Shown here: piece by piece, positions 1-6,198 of the stretch
How positions within the stretch are numbered: position 1 is the stretch's first letter
How the letters are laid out: every line of letters starts with the position of its first letter
Assembly (NCBI GenBank): GCA_038200435.1
Contig: JBBPXY010000010.1
Location: forward strand, 1-30,465
Direction: 5' to 3'
Length of the DNA: 30,465 bases
Source of the DNA: JBBPXY01 sp038200435
GTDB taxonomy: Bacteria; Actinomycetota; Thermoleophilia; Solirubrobacterales; Solirubrobacteraceae
Position numbers and translations under genes: made by a program
Notes under the pieces: model-generated
Databases searched by the model: none
Seen by the model: the letters and a program-made list of their open reading frames with translations, nothing else
What the model was told of the DNA's origin: nothing

Positions 1-141
1 CGCACCTACCACACCAGCGCCGAACGCACCGCAGCGCTACGCGGCTGGCTCGATCACTACAACTACACCCGACCACACGGCTCCCTCAGCCACAAGCCAC
101 CCGGCTCACGACTGACCAACCTGCCTAGGAACAACAGCTAG
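1..141 (+). mobile_element. IS481-family transposase, C-terminal end (5' part outside window)
   Basis: Frame 1 is open from the first base to TAG at 139-141 and encodes 46 residues. It contains 'LDHYNYTRPHGSL' followed by 'HKPPGSRL', the usual end of the integrase-core (rve) domain of IS481-type DDE transposases, where N-x-x-RPH-x-x-L precedes a short tail. The catalytic DDE residues would lie upstream of the window, so activity cannot be judged. The tail 'TNLPRNNS' resembles the normal end of such transposases, so the 3' end of the gene looks complete. No terminal inverted repeat is visible after the stop, because the next bases already belong to a convergent lipoprotein gene. The element therefore seems to have lost its right end, or to have a very short one. 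Confidence 0.75.
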
Positions 142-635
142 CCCTGGCCGCAGACCTTCAGGCCAACGGTCTTGCCTAGCTTGTCCTGGTTCGGGCTAGC
201 CGCCTCGAGCTTCTTGAAGTCGGCCTTGAACCCCTCGACACTGCCGGCCTTGGCGTCCTCCGCGGCCTTCTGAAGCGCAGGGATCGTGGTGTCTTGGAGC
301 TCGGAGCGCAGCTGCTGCCAAGCCTGCTTGGGCGCGGCCTCCTTGGGCTCGCCGAGCCCGGCAACCTCGGCGATCTCGTCCTTCGTGAGGGCGGCCTCGG
401 CCGTCAAGTACTTCGCCGAACCGGTGACCTGAGCCTGGGTCGCGGTCGCGGGGTTGAAGTTCGGCGGCTGCCCGGCGGCCTTGCGCTTGATGCCCGTCTG
501 AGTGCAGATCGCGTCGGCCTTCTGCACGAACTCGGCCTGCGGTAGCTCCTTCGTGCTGCTGCTCGACTTGCTTCCGCAGGCGCTCAGCCCGAGGATGCTC
601 AGGGCGAGAACCCCGAGAACGGTCAGCAAACGCAT
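138..635 (-). CDS. Secreted lipoprotein of unknown function
   Basis: A 165-residue protein with a signal peptide (MRLL, then a hydrophobic stretch) ending in a lipobox LSAC with the lipidated cysteine at residue 20. The mature part starts with a Ser-rich linker and is mostly charged helices (for example EGFKADFKKLEAA). It holds two further cysteines, one in 'ADAIC' near residue 44 and one in 'KVCGQG' at the end, which could form a disulfide outside the membrane. The ATG start at 635 is chosen because a perfect AGGAGG (642-647 on the minus strand) sits 6 nt upstream. Small lipoproteins with this 'ADAIC...CG' layout seem common in Solirubrobacterales-like genomes, but I know no function for them. 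Its stop codon overlaps the stop of the IS481 transposase fragment. It is divergent from moaC across 87 bp. Confidence 0.85.
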   Translation of the reverse strand: MRLLTVLGVLALSILGLSACGSKSSSSTKELPQAEFVQKADAICTQTGIKRKAAGQPPNFNPATATQAQVTGSAKYLTAEAALTKDEIAEVAGLGEPKEAAPKQAWQQLRSELQDTTIPALQKAAEDAKAGSVEGFKADFKKLEAASPNQDKLGKTVGLKVCGQG

Positions 636-722
636 GTAGTTCCTCCTGATGGGGGTGGGAATCGCGCGAACGTACAGCAGGCCAGATGGCGCGTAGGACC
701 TCTTAACGCCATCATCGTTTTC

Positions 723-1199
723 GTGAACGACCTGACCCATCTCGACGACAGTGGCCGCGCCCGGATGGTCGACGTGGGAGCCAAGGAGACGACCGACCGC
801 CGCGCGGTGGCACGGGCCGTGGTGCGCATGAGCCCCGAGACCGCCGCGCGCGTCCGCGCCGGCGACGCGCCCAAGGGAGACGTCTTGAGCACCGCGCGCC
901 TCGCGGGCATCCAAGCGGCAAAGCGCACCGACGAGCTGATCCCACTCTGCCACGGGCTTCCCCTGTCGTTCGTCGACGTCGAGGCGAAAGTCGGCGAGAC
1001 CGACGTGACTCTCACCGCCGAGGCTCGGACCACGGCGCAGACGGGCGTGGAGATGGAGGCGCTGACCGCCGCCTCGGTCGCGGCGCTCACCGTCTACGAC
1101 ATGGTCAAGGGGGTCGAACGTGGCGTCGAGATCGCTTCGGTCGTACTGCTCGAGAAGAGCGGCGGCCGCTCGGGCACATGGCGGCGCGAAGGCGACTGA
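723..1199 (+). CDS. moaC: Cyclic pyranopterin monophosphate synthase MoaC
   Basis: A 158-residue protein matching MoaC over its full length, starting with 'LTHLDDSGRARMVDV'. MoaC converts 3',8-cH2GTP, made by MoaA, into cyclic pyranopterin monophosphate, the first stable intermediate of molybdenum cofactor synthesis in the cytoplasm. Conserved residues are visible: K51 in 'APKGDV', the 'LIPLCH' segment (72-77), and D126 and K129 in 'YDMVKG', which correspond to the catalytic Asp and Lys of the E. coli enzyme. GTG at 723 is the only start that keeps the conserved N-terminus; there is no clear ribosome binding site. No moaA, moaD or moaE is in the window. The next Moco gene (moaB/mog type) lies 2.2 kb downstream, beyond the ECF41 cassette. 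Confidence 0.95.
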   Translation: MNDLTHLDDSGRARMVDVGAKETTDRRAVARAVVRMSPETAARVRAGDAPKGDVLSTARLAGIQAAKRTDELIPLCHGLPLSFVDVEAKVGETDVTLTAEARTTAQTGVEMEALTAASVAALTVYDMVKGVERGVEIASVVLLEKSGGRSGTWRREGD

Positions 1200-1210
1200 C
1201 GCCCATCGCG

Positions 1211-1237
1211 TGTCACACGCGGGGCTCCCGCCTCGTC
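1211..1237 (+). promoter_or_regulatory. Putative ECF41-type promoter
   Basis: TGTCACA at 1211-1217 and CGTC at 1234-1237, separated by 16 nt. This matches the published ECF41 consensus (-35 TGTCACA, -10 CGTC) as I remember it. The sequence lies just upstream of the gene cassette that encodes an ECF41 sigma factor, so it most likely drives autoregulated transcription. A start point 6-9 nt after the -10 element falls at A1243 or A1246, giving a leader of 0-3 nt before the ATG at 1246. No Shine-Dalgarno sequence is present, which fits a leaderless mRNA. Confidence 0.75.
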
Positions 1238-1245
1238 CTCTCATC

Positions 1246-1965
1246 ATGAGCAGAATTGCGATCGCCGGCGGCACCGGCATGCTGGGCACCGTGCTGGTGG
1301 GCGAATTGCGTGCCCGTGGGCATGAGGTGCGGGCGCTCTCGCGCAGCAGCCGCGAGCACCCGGTCGACCTCGAGTCGGGCCGCGGGCTGGAAGCGGCGCT
1401 GGCCGGGGCCGACGTCGTCGTCGGCGCCGCGAACGGGCCGCCCACGAGCCGCGCGAAGCGGGTGCTGGTCGAGGGCACAAAGCGGCTTCTCGATGCCTCC
1501 GAGGCCCACCACGTCTGCGTCTCCATAGTCGGAATCGAGAACATGCCGATGGGCTACTACCGCGTGAAGGTGGCCCAGGAGCAGGCGGTGAGAACGAGCG
1601 GGCGGCCGTGGAGCATCGTGCGCGCCACCCAATTCCACGAGCTGATCGGCGGCCTGCTGCGGGCCCCCGCCGCGCGGCATGTTCGCCTGCGCTCCTCGGC
1701 GCTCGTCCAGCCCGTGGCCGCTCACGAAGCAGCGCGCGCGATCGCCGACGTAGCCGAGGGCGCGCCCCGCCACGACACACTCGAAGTCGCCGGACCGGAG
1801 GTCCTGACCCTCAGCGAGCTGAGCGACGCCCGCGGCGGTGGCGTGCCGCTGGCGCTGCCCCTGCCGCCGCGCCTGGGCCGCGCCCTGCGAGCCGGCGCGC
1901 TCATCCCCGGCGCGCCCGGTGTGCGCGGCACCACCTCGTTCGCGCAATGGCTGACCACGGGCTGA
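1246..1965 (+). CDS. NAD(P)-binding atypical SDR / NmrA-like epimerase-oxidoreductase
   Basis: A 239-residue atypical short-chain dehydrogenase. The N-terminal Rossmann motif is 'GGTGMLG' (8-14). 'GYYRVKVAQEQ' carries a Tyr-x-x-x-Lys-like pair, and 'WSIVRATQFHE' is typical of NmrA/YwnB-like and NAD(P)H-binding epimerase families. The substrate is unknown. The ATG at 1246 is chosen because it gives the first residue before the Rossmann strand 'RIAIAGG' and lies directly behind the ECF41 promoter. The gene overlaps the sigma factor gene by 19 nt. ECF41 sigma factors are known to sit beside genes for carboxymuconolactone decarboxylases, oxidoreductases or epimerases (COE), so this is probably the COE partner and the main target of the sigma factor. 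Confidence 0.85.
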   Translation: MSRIAIAGGTGMLGTVLVGELRARGHEVRALSRSSREHPVDLESGRGLEAALAGADVVVGAANGPPTSRAKRVLVEGTKRLLDASEAHHVCVSIVGIENMPMGYYRVKVAQEQAVRTSGRPWSIVRATQFHELIGGLLRAPAARHVRLRSSALVQPVAAHEAARAIADVAEGAPRHDTLEVAGPEVLTLSELSDARGGGVPLALPLPPRLGRALRAGALIPGAPGVRGTTSFAQWLTTG

Positions 1966-2831
1966 GCAACGCCTTCGAGGCGCAGCGCGCCCGCCTGATC
2001 CGAGTCGCCTACGGGACGCTCGGCAGCGTCGCGGAGGCCGAGGACGTTGTCCAGGACGCCTGGGTAAAGCTCGAGCGAATGGCTGACCCGAGCGAGATCC
2101 GTGACCTGGGCTCCTTCTTGACGACGATGGTGGGCCGCCTCGCCCTCGACGAGCTCGGCAGCGCGCGTCACCGCCGCGAGCACTACGTCGGGTCATGGCT
2201 GCCCGAGCCGCTCGTGAGCGACCTTGACCCCGACGCCGACCCTGCCGATCGCGTCACCTTCGATGAGACGGTGAGCATGGCGCTCATGGTCGTCCTCGAG
2301 GAGCTGGGGCCCGCCGAGCGCACCTCCTTCGTCCTCCATGACGTATTCGGCGTGCCGTTCGACGAGATCGCCGAGGCGGTTGGACGGACCCCGGATGCGG
2401 TGCGACAGCTCGCCTCGCGCGCGCGCCGGCGAGTCCGCGAGGGCCGTCCCCGTCACGCGGCCTCGCCCGGCGAGCACCTCCACGCGGTAACGGCGTTTGC
2501 CGCGGCGTGCACGTCGGGCAGCTTTGACGACCTGCTCGAGATGCTCGACCCCGATGTCGTGTGGCGCAGCGACGGGGGCGGGATCGCCAAATCCTCGCGC
2601 CGGCCGCAGCTGGGCGCGGCCAAGGTGGCGCGCGGCATGCTGGCGCTGTCGACGCACCCACCGCAGGGCGGCGCGCTGGCGCTGGTCAACGGCGCGCCTG
2701 GCATCGTTCTGCGCGGCGCCGACGGCCTCTTGAGCGTGATGGCCTTCACCGTCGACGGCGGCGGGCGGATCACCGCGATCGATGTGATCCGCAACCCCGA
2801 GAAGCTCACCCATGTCGCTGTCGCCTTCTGA
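1947..2831 (+). CDS. ECF41 (SigJ-type) RNA polymerase sigma factor with SnoaL-like C-terminal domain
   Basis: A 294-residue sigma factor. Region 2 spans about residues 10-75 ('AEAEDVVQDAWVKLERM'), region 4 about 110-165 ('DEIAEAVGRTPDAVRQLASRAR'), followed by a SnoaL/NTF2-like domain (about 175-294). All three signature motifs of the ECF41 group are present: WLPEP in the sigma2-sigma4 linker (84-88), DGGG in the extension (209-212) and NPEKL near the end (283-287; family form NPDKL). In studied ECF41 proteins the C-terminal domain replaces a separate anti-sigma factor and tunes activity. Consistent with this, no anti-sigma gene is nearby. The ATG at 1947 overlaps the upstream gene by 19 nt, and the 3' end overlaps the downstream membrane protein gene by 20 nt, so the three are likely co-translated. 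Confidence 0.95.
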   Translation: MADHGLSNAFEAQRARLIRVAYGTLGSVAEAEDVVQDAWVKLERMADPSEIRDLGSFLTTMVGRLALDELGSARHRREHYVGSWLPEPLVSDLDPDADPADRVTFDETVSMALMVVLEELGPAERTSFVLHDVFGVPFDEIAEAVGRTPDAVRQLASRARRRVREGRPRHAASPGEHLHAVTAFAAACTSGSFDDLLEMLDPDVVWRSDGGGIAKSSRRPQLGAAKVARGMLALSTHPPQGGALALVNGAPGIVLRGADGLLSVMAFTVDGGGRITAIDVIRNPEKLTHVAVAF

Positions 2832-3258
2832 GCTGCGCCTAGTCCGTGTCGCGCTTGCGCAGCTGGCGCTCTCCGCGCTCCTCGTCGGCGTGCTCGCGTC
2901 GTTCGCCCCGCGCACCTTCTACGACTCGTTCCCGTTCCTGACCCACTGGGTCGACCTGCTGCCGCCCTACAACGCCCACCTCACCACCGACGTCGGTGGC
3001 CTTCAGCTGGCGTTCGGAGTACTCTTCGCGTACGGCGCCGGCCGGCCGTCGCGCGGGCTCGTCACACCGGTATGTGCAGCCTGGGCGCTGTCGCAGTCCC
3101 TGCACCTCGTCTTCCACCTGTCGCACCTCGAGCGGTTTGGGCTCGCCGACGCGATCGCCCAGATCGTGACGCTCGTGGCTGTGGCGCTCGTGCTCCCGGC
3201 GATCCCGCTCGTGGTGCTCCGCCGCGCAGACGCGCGTTCAGGGAACGCCCCGCGCTAA
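2812..3258 (+). CDS. Small four-helix membrane protein, unknown function
   Basis: A 148-residue, strongly hydrophobic protein with about four membrane segments (roughly residues 10-32, 58-76, 84-104 and 112-138). A His-rich region 'SQSLHLVFHLSHLERF' lies between the last two. It resembles DoxX/DUF4345-like small membrane proteins in size and layout, but I cannot assign a family with certainty. The ATG at 2812 lies inside the end of the ECF41 sigma gene (20-nt overlap), so translation is probably coupled. Its place behind the ECF41 promoter makes it a likely member of the regulon. The clustered histidines could bind a metal or heme; that is speculation. Confidence 0.75.
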   Translation: MSLSPSELRLVRVALAQLALSALLVGVLASFAPRTFYDSFPFLTHWVDLLPPYNAHLTTDVGGLQLAFGVLFAYGAGRPSRGLVTPVCAAWALSQSLHLVFHLSHLERFGLADAIAQIVTLVAVALVLPAIPLVVLRRADARSGNAPR

Positions 3259-3436
3259 CGCGATCCACCACCCGCCGCCGGCAACCAGCCCGGCGGCCAG
3301 CAGTGCGGCCGTAGCGAAACGACGCGCAGCCGGAGCCGGGAGAGTCAAGCCAGTTGCGAGCTCGTGTCGTCACCGTCCTCTTCAGACACTACGCCCGGCC
3401 GGGCGAATCGTCACGCGGACGCCTAAGCTCGCCCAT

Positions 3437-3922
3437 ATGAAGACCGCCGTCCTCACCATCTCCTCCTCGGTCTCCCGCGGCGACGCCGAGGACGAGTCGG
3501 GTCCTCTGCTCGCCGGGCTCGCCGAGCAGGCCGGCGGTGACGTCTACGCGCTCGAGGTGATCCCCGACGACTTCGCGCTGATCGAGGACCGCCTGCGCCA
3601 CCACGCCGACGAGGACGCCGCGCTTATCTTCACCACAGGAGGCACGGGCCTGACTCCCGACGACGTGACACCCGAGGCGACGCGCGCGGTGCTCGAGCGC
3701 TCGGCTCCCGGCTTCGCCGAGGCGATGCGGGCGGAGGCGTTGCGCCATACGCCCTTCGGCCTCCTCACCCGCGGGATCGCGGGCGTGCGGCAGCGCAGCC
3801 TGATCGTCAACGTCCCGGGCAGCCCGAACGCAGTGCGCGAGCTGTTCCCGGTGATCGCGCCGGCGCTCGAACACGCGGTCGCCACGCTGCGCGGCTCCCA
3901 TGGCCGCCACCCCGGCCATTGA
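3437..3922 (+). CDS. moaB: Molybdopterin adenylyltransferase / MoaB-Mog family protein
   Basis: A 161-residue single-domain MoCF-biosynthesis protein. The signature 'TTGGTGLTPDDVT' (66-78) and 'VNVPGSPNAVRE' near the end form the molybdopterin-binding site of the MogA/MoaB fold. The family adenylylates molybdopterin before molybdate insertion. Mog and MoaB cannot be separated from sequence alone, so the symbol is provisional. ATG 3437 is the first start and precedes 'KTAVLTIS', the conserved first strand. The gene overlaps ccmA by 23 nt. It is separated from moaC only by the ECF41 cassette, suggesting that the two Moco genes were once adjacent. Confidence 0.9.
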   Translation: MKTAVLTISSSVSRGDAEDESGPLLAGLAEQAGGDVYALEVIPDDFALIEDRLRHHADEDAALIFTTGGTGLTPDDVTPEATRAVLERSAPGFAEAMRAEALRHTPFGLLTRGIAGVRQRSLIVNVPGSPNAVRELFPVIAPALEHAVATLRGSHGRHPGH

Positions 3923-4586
3923 GCTGAGCGGCCTCGGCCGCCGCTACGGAGAGCGCTTTGCGCTGCAGGACGTGACCGCGTCGCTCCCAGCCGGGCAGAC
4001 GCTCGTGGTCTTCGGGCCCAACGGCGCCGGCAAGTCAACGCTGCTGCGCGTGCTCGCCACGCTGCTGCGACCGCACGCCGGCACCGCGCGCGTGCTCGGC
4101 GAAGACGTCAAGGAGAAGGGCTGGGCGGTGCGCTCTCGCATCGGCCTCCTCTCCCATGACCCGCTGCTCTACCGCGATCTCACCGGGCGCGAGAACCTGC
4201 GCTTCCACGCGCGCCTGCACGACGTCGCCGTCGAGCGGATCGACGCACTGCTGGCCCAGGTCGGCATGGAGCGGCGGGCGGAGGAGCCGGTGCACTCCCT
4301 GTCGCGCGGGATGGTGCAGCGCCTCGCCGTGTGCCGCGCCGTGCTCCACGACCCTGCCGTGCTGCTTCTCGACGAGCCCCGCGCGCACCTCGACCCGGCC
4401 GCGGCTGAGCTGGTCGAGCCGCTGATCGGCGCGGCTTCCAGGCGCACGCGCGTGGTGGCCAGCCACGATCCGGCGGGCGGCCTGGCCGAGGCCGACGTGG
4501 CGCTCGGCCTGCGCGGAGGCCTTGTGGCGCTGAGCGCGCCGGCGGCCGAGCTGGAGCCCGCTGCCGTGCAGGAGCTCTACCGGTGA
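3900..4586 (+). CDS. ccmA: Heme exporter ATP-binding protein CcmA
   Basis: A 228-residue ABC ATPase. Walker A is GPNGAGKS (39-46), the signature LSRGM (134-138) is the form typical of CcmA, and Walker B is LLLDEP (155-160). With CcmB, CcmC and CcmD it forms the inner-membrane complex that loads heme onto the chaperone CcmE and releases holo-CcmE for cytochrome c maturation (system I). The downstream genes ccmB, ccmC and a ccmD-like ORF confirm the assignment. The ATG at 3900 lies inside the end of moaB (23-nt overlap), and the stop overlaps the ccmB start by 4 nt. The D-loop reads 'RAHLD' instead of the more common 'SALD/TALD' form, a minor variation. Confidence 0.93.
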   Translation: MAATPAIELSGLGRRYGERFALQDVTASLPAGQTLVVFGPNGAGKSTLLRVLATLLRPHAGTARVLGEDVKEKGWAVRSRIGLLSHDPLLYRDLTGRENLRFHARLHDVAVERIDALLAQVGMERRAEEPVHSLSRGMVQRLAVCRAVLHDPAVLLLDEPRAHLDPAAAELVEPLIGAASRRTRVVASHDPAGGLAEADVALGLRGGLVALSAPAAELEPAAVQELYR

Positions 4587-5254
4587 GGGCCTACGGCGCC
4601 CTGCTGCGCAAGGACCTTCGAGTCGAGCTGCGCCGGCCCGAGACGGTGCCGGCCATGGCGCTCTTCTCGGTGACGACGCTGATCGTGCTGCACTTCGGCT
4701 TCCAGCGAGCTCGGCTCGAAGGCGACCTCGCCGCCGGAGCGCTGCTGATCACGATCCTCTTCGCCGCCGTCCTCGGCATCAACCGCCTGTTCGTGGCCGA
4801 ACGCGAGGAGGGCGGCCTCGACGGGTTCCTGCTCGCGCCGGTCGACCGCACGTCGCTGCTCTTCGCCAAGGGCACGGTGCTGTTCTCGTTCCTCGTCGTC
4901 GTTCAGGTCGTCGCCGTCCCCGCCTTCGGCTTGCTGCTGCTGGGGCCGAGCCTGCTTCCGGCCCTGCCCGGCCTTGTCGCGGTGCTTGCCCTCGTCGATC
5001 TCGGGCTGGCGATCGTCGGCACGCTTGTCGGCGCGCTCGCGGTGCAGACCCGGGCCCGGGACCTGATCGTCCCGATCATCGGCCTGCCTCTGCTGGTGCC
5101 GGTGCTGATCGCCGCCGCGCGCGCGAGCACCCCTCTGCTGCTCCAAGCGGGCCCGGGCTCCGTACCCCTCAAGTGGATGGCAGTCCTCGCCCTCTATGAT
5201 CTCGTGTTCGGGCTAATCGCCTTCGCGGTCTTCGATTTCCTCCTGGAGGATTGA
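4583..5254 (+). CDS. ccmB: Heme exporter permease CcmB
   Basis: A 223-residue membrane protein starting 'MRAYGALLRKDLRVELRRPET', the conserved CcmB N-terminus (a cytoplasmic Arg-rich segment before the first helix). About six hydrophobic segments follow. Internal 'INRLFVAEREEGGLDGFLLAPVDR' matches the conserved cytoplasmic loop of CcmB that contacts CcmA. The GTG start at 4583 overlaps the ccmA stop (GTGA). It is the membrane partner of CcmA in the cytochrome c maturation complex. Confidence 0.92.
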   Translation: MRAYGALLRKDLRVELRRPETVPAMALFSVTTLIVLHFGFQRARLEGDLAAGALLITILFAAVLGINRLFVAEREEGGLDGFLLAPVDRTSLLFAKGTVLFSFLVVVQVVAVPAFGLLLLGPSLLPALPGLVAVLALVDLGLAIVGTLVGALAVQTRARDLIVPIIGLPLLVPVLIAAARASTPLLLQAGPGSVPLKWMAVLALYDLVFGLIAFAVFDFLLED

Positions 5255-5259
5255 CCCAT

Positions 5260-5994
5260 ATGACCTTCGGCAAGCGCCTGCGCGGCCTTTCCATCGCCTC
5301 GGCTCTCACCCTCACCGGCGCCCTTGCGCTGGTGTTCTTCTACGCGCCCAACGACGCGGACCAGGGCTTCATCCAGAAGATCTTCTACATCCACGTGCCC
5401 ATGGCGATCGTGGCGCTAGGCGGGTTCATCTTCGGGGCGATCATGGCGATCCAGCACCTGCGCACGGGAGAGCGGCGCTACGACCTGCGCTCCTACGTCG
5501 CGATCCACCTGTCGCTGATCCTCGCCGTGGGTGTGCTCATCACCGGATCGATCTGGGCCCGCGCGTCGTGGGGCCACTGGTGGGTGTGGGACGAGCCGAC
5601 CCTCGTCTCGTTCCTCATCGTCTTCCTGCTCTACGCGACCTACCAGCCGCTGCGCTTCTCGATCGAGGATCCGGAGCGCCAGGCTCGCTACGCGAGCGTC
5701 TTCGCCATCGTGGCCGGCGCGTTCGTGCCGCTGAACTTCCTCGCCGTGCGCTTGGCGCAAGGCCTCGTTCACCCGCGCGTCCTCGGCACGACAGCGGGCG
5801 GGATGCCCGGGACGATGAGGCTGACCTTCTACGTCTCGCTCATCGGGATGGCGCTGCTGTTCGTGACGCTGTGGAAGTACGAGATGGCCTCGAAGAACGC
5901 GACCTGGCAGCTGCGCGCGCTCCGCCGGCGCCTGCTCGGCGACGACGCCGTGCCGTCGGTCGGCGGACGCAGCGCCGCCCCGCGTGCGCTCTAG
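5260..5994 (+). CDS. ccmC: Heme handling protein CcmC
   Basis: A 244-residue protein with about six membrane helices. It contains the tryptophan-rich WWD motif 'WGHWWVWDEPTLVS' between helices 3 and 4, which binds heme at the outer face, and a histidine in 'YIHVPMA' typical of the heme ligands of CcmC. CcmC presents heme to CcmE. The ATG at 5260 is preferred over TTG at 5251, because GGAGGA (5245-5250) is spaced 9 nt from the ATG and would directly abut the TTG. The gap to ccmB is 5 nt and to the ccmD-like gene 6 nt. No ccmE, ccmF or ccmH follows, so the rest of the pathway must be encoded elsewhere. Confidence 0.93.
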   Translation: MTFGKRLRGLSIASALTLTGALALVFFYAPNDADQGFIQKIFYIHVPMAIVALGGFIFGAIMAIQHLRTGERRYDLRSYVAIHLSLILAVGVLITGSIWARASWGHWWVWDEPTLVSFLIVFLLYATYQPLRFSIEDPERQARYASVFAIVAGAFVPLNFLAVRLAQGLVHPRVLGTTAGGMPGTMRLTFYVSLIGMALLFVTLWKYEMASKNATWQLRALRRRLLGDDAVPSVGGRSAAPRAL

Positions 5995-6000
5995 AGAGCC

Positions 6001-6198
6001 ATGACCGCGCTCCCGCTCGACGAGGCCGGCAAGTACGTCGCCGCCGCCTACCTCGTCTTCCTCCTGCTTCTGCTGGTCTACGTCGCGATCATGGCGGGCA
6101 AGCTGCAGCGACTCGAGCGCGAGCTCACGGAGCTCTCCGAAGCGAGTGTGAGCACCCCCGCCTCCGAGACGCGCGAGCCGGAGGCCGCCGTTCAGTGA
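6001..6198 (+). CDS. ccmD: CcmD-like small membrane protein
   Basis: A 65-residue protein with one membrane segment ('YVAAAYLVFLLLLLVYVAIM', about residues 12-31). It is followed by a charged heptad-like stretch 'KLQRLERELTELSE' and a Pro/Glu-rich tail. This layout and its place directly after ccmC are those of CcmD, the small protein that stabilises the CcmABC complex and helps release holo-CcmE. The sequence itself is too short and variable for a firm family call; context carries most of the weight. The ATG at 6001 follows the ccmC stop by 6 nt. The stop overlaps the hemA GTG by 4 nt. Confidence 0.75.
   Translation: MTALPLDEAGKYVAAAYLVFLLLLLVYVAIMAGKLQRLERELTELSEASVSTPASETREPEAAVQ

Noticed and set aside
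138..1544. A long minus-strand reading frame covering the lipoprotein, moaC and part of the SDR gene
   Set aside because: Only its 3' third is real (the lipoprotein from ATG 635 with AGGAGG). The upstream part is antisense to moaC and has no motif.
3238..3370. A 36-residue minus-strand ORF with a hydrophobic segment ('ATAALLAAGLVAGGGWW')
   Set aside because: It needs a TTG start with no ribosome binding site close by and overlaps the end of the membrane protein gene; Ala/Gly-rich translations are common by chance in this GC-rich DNA.
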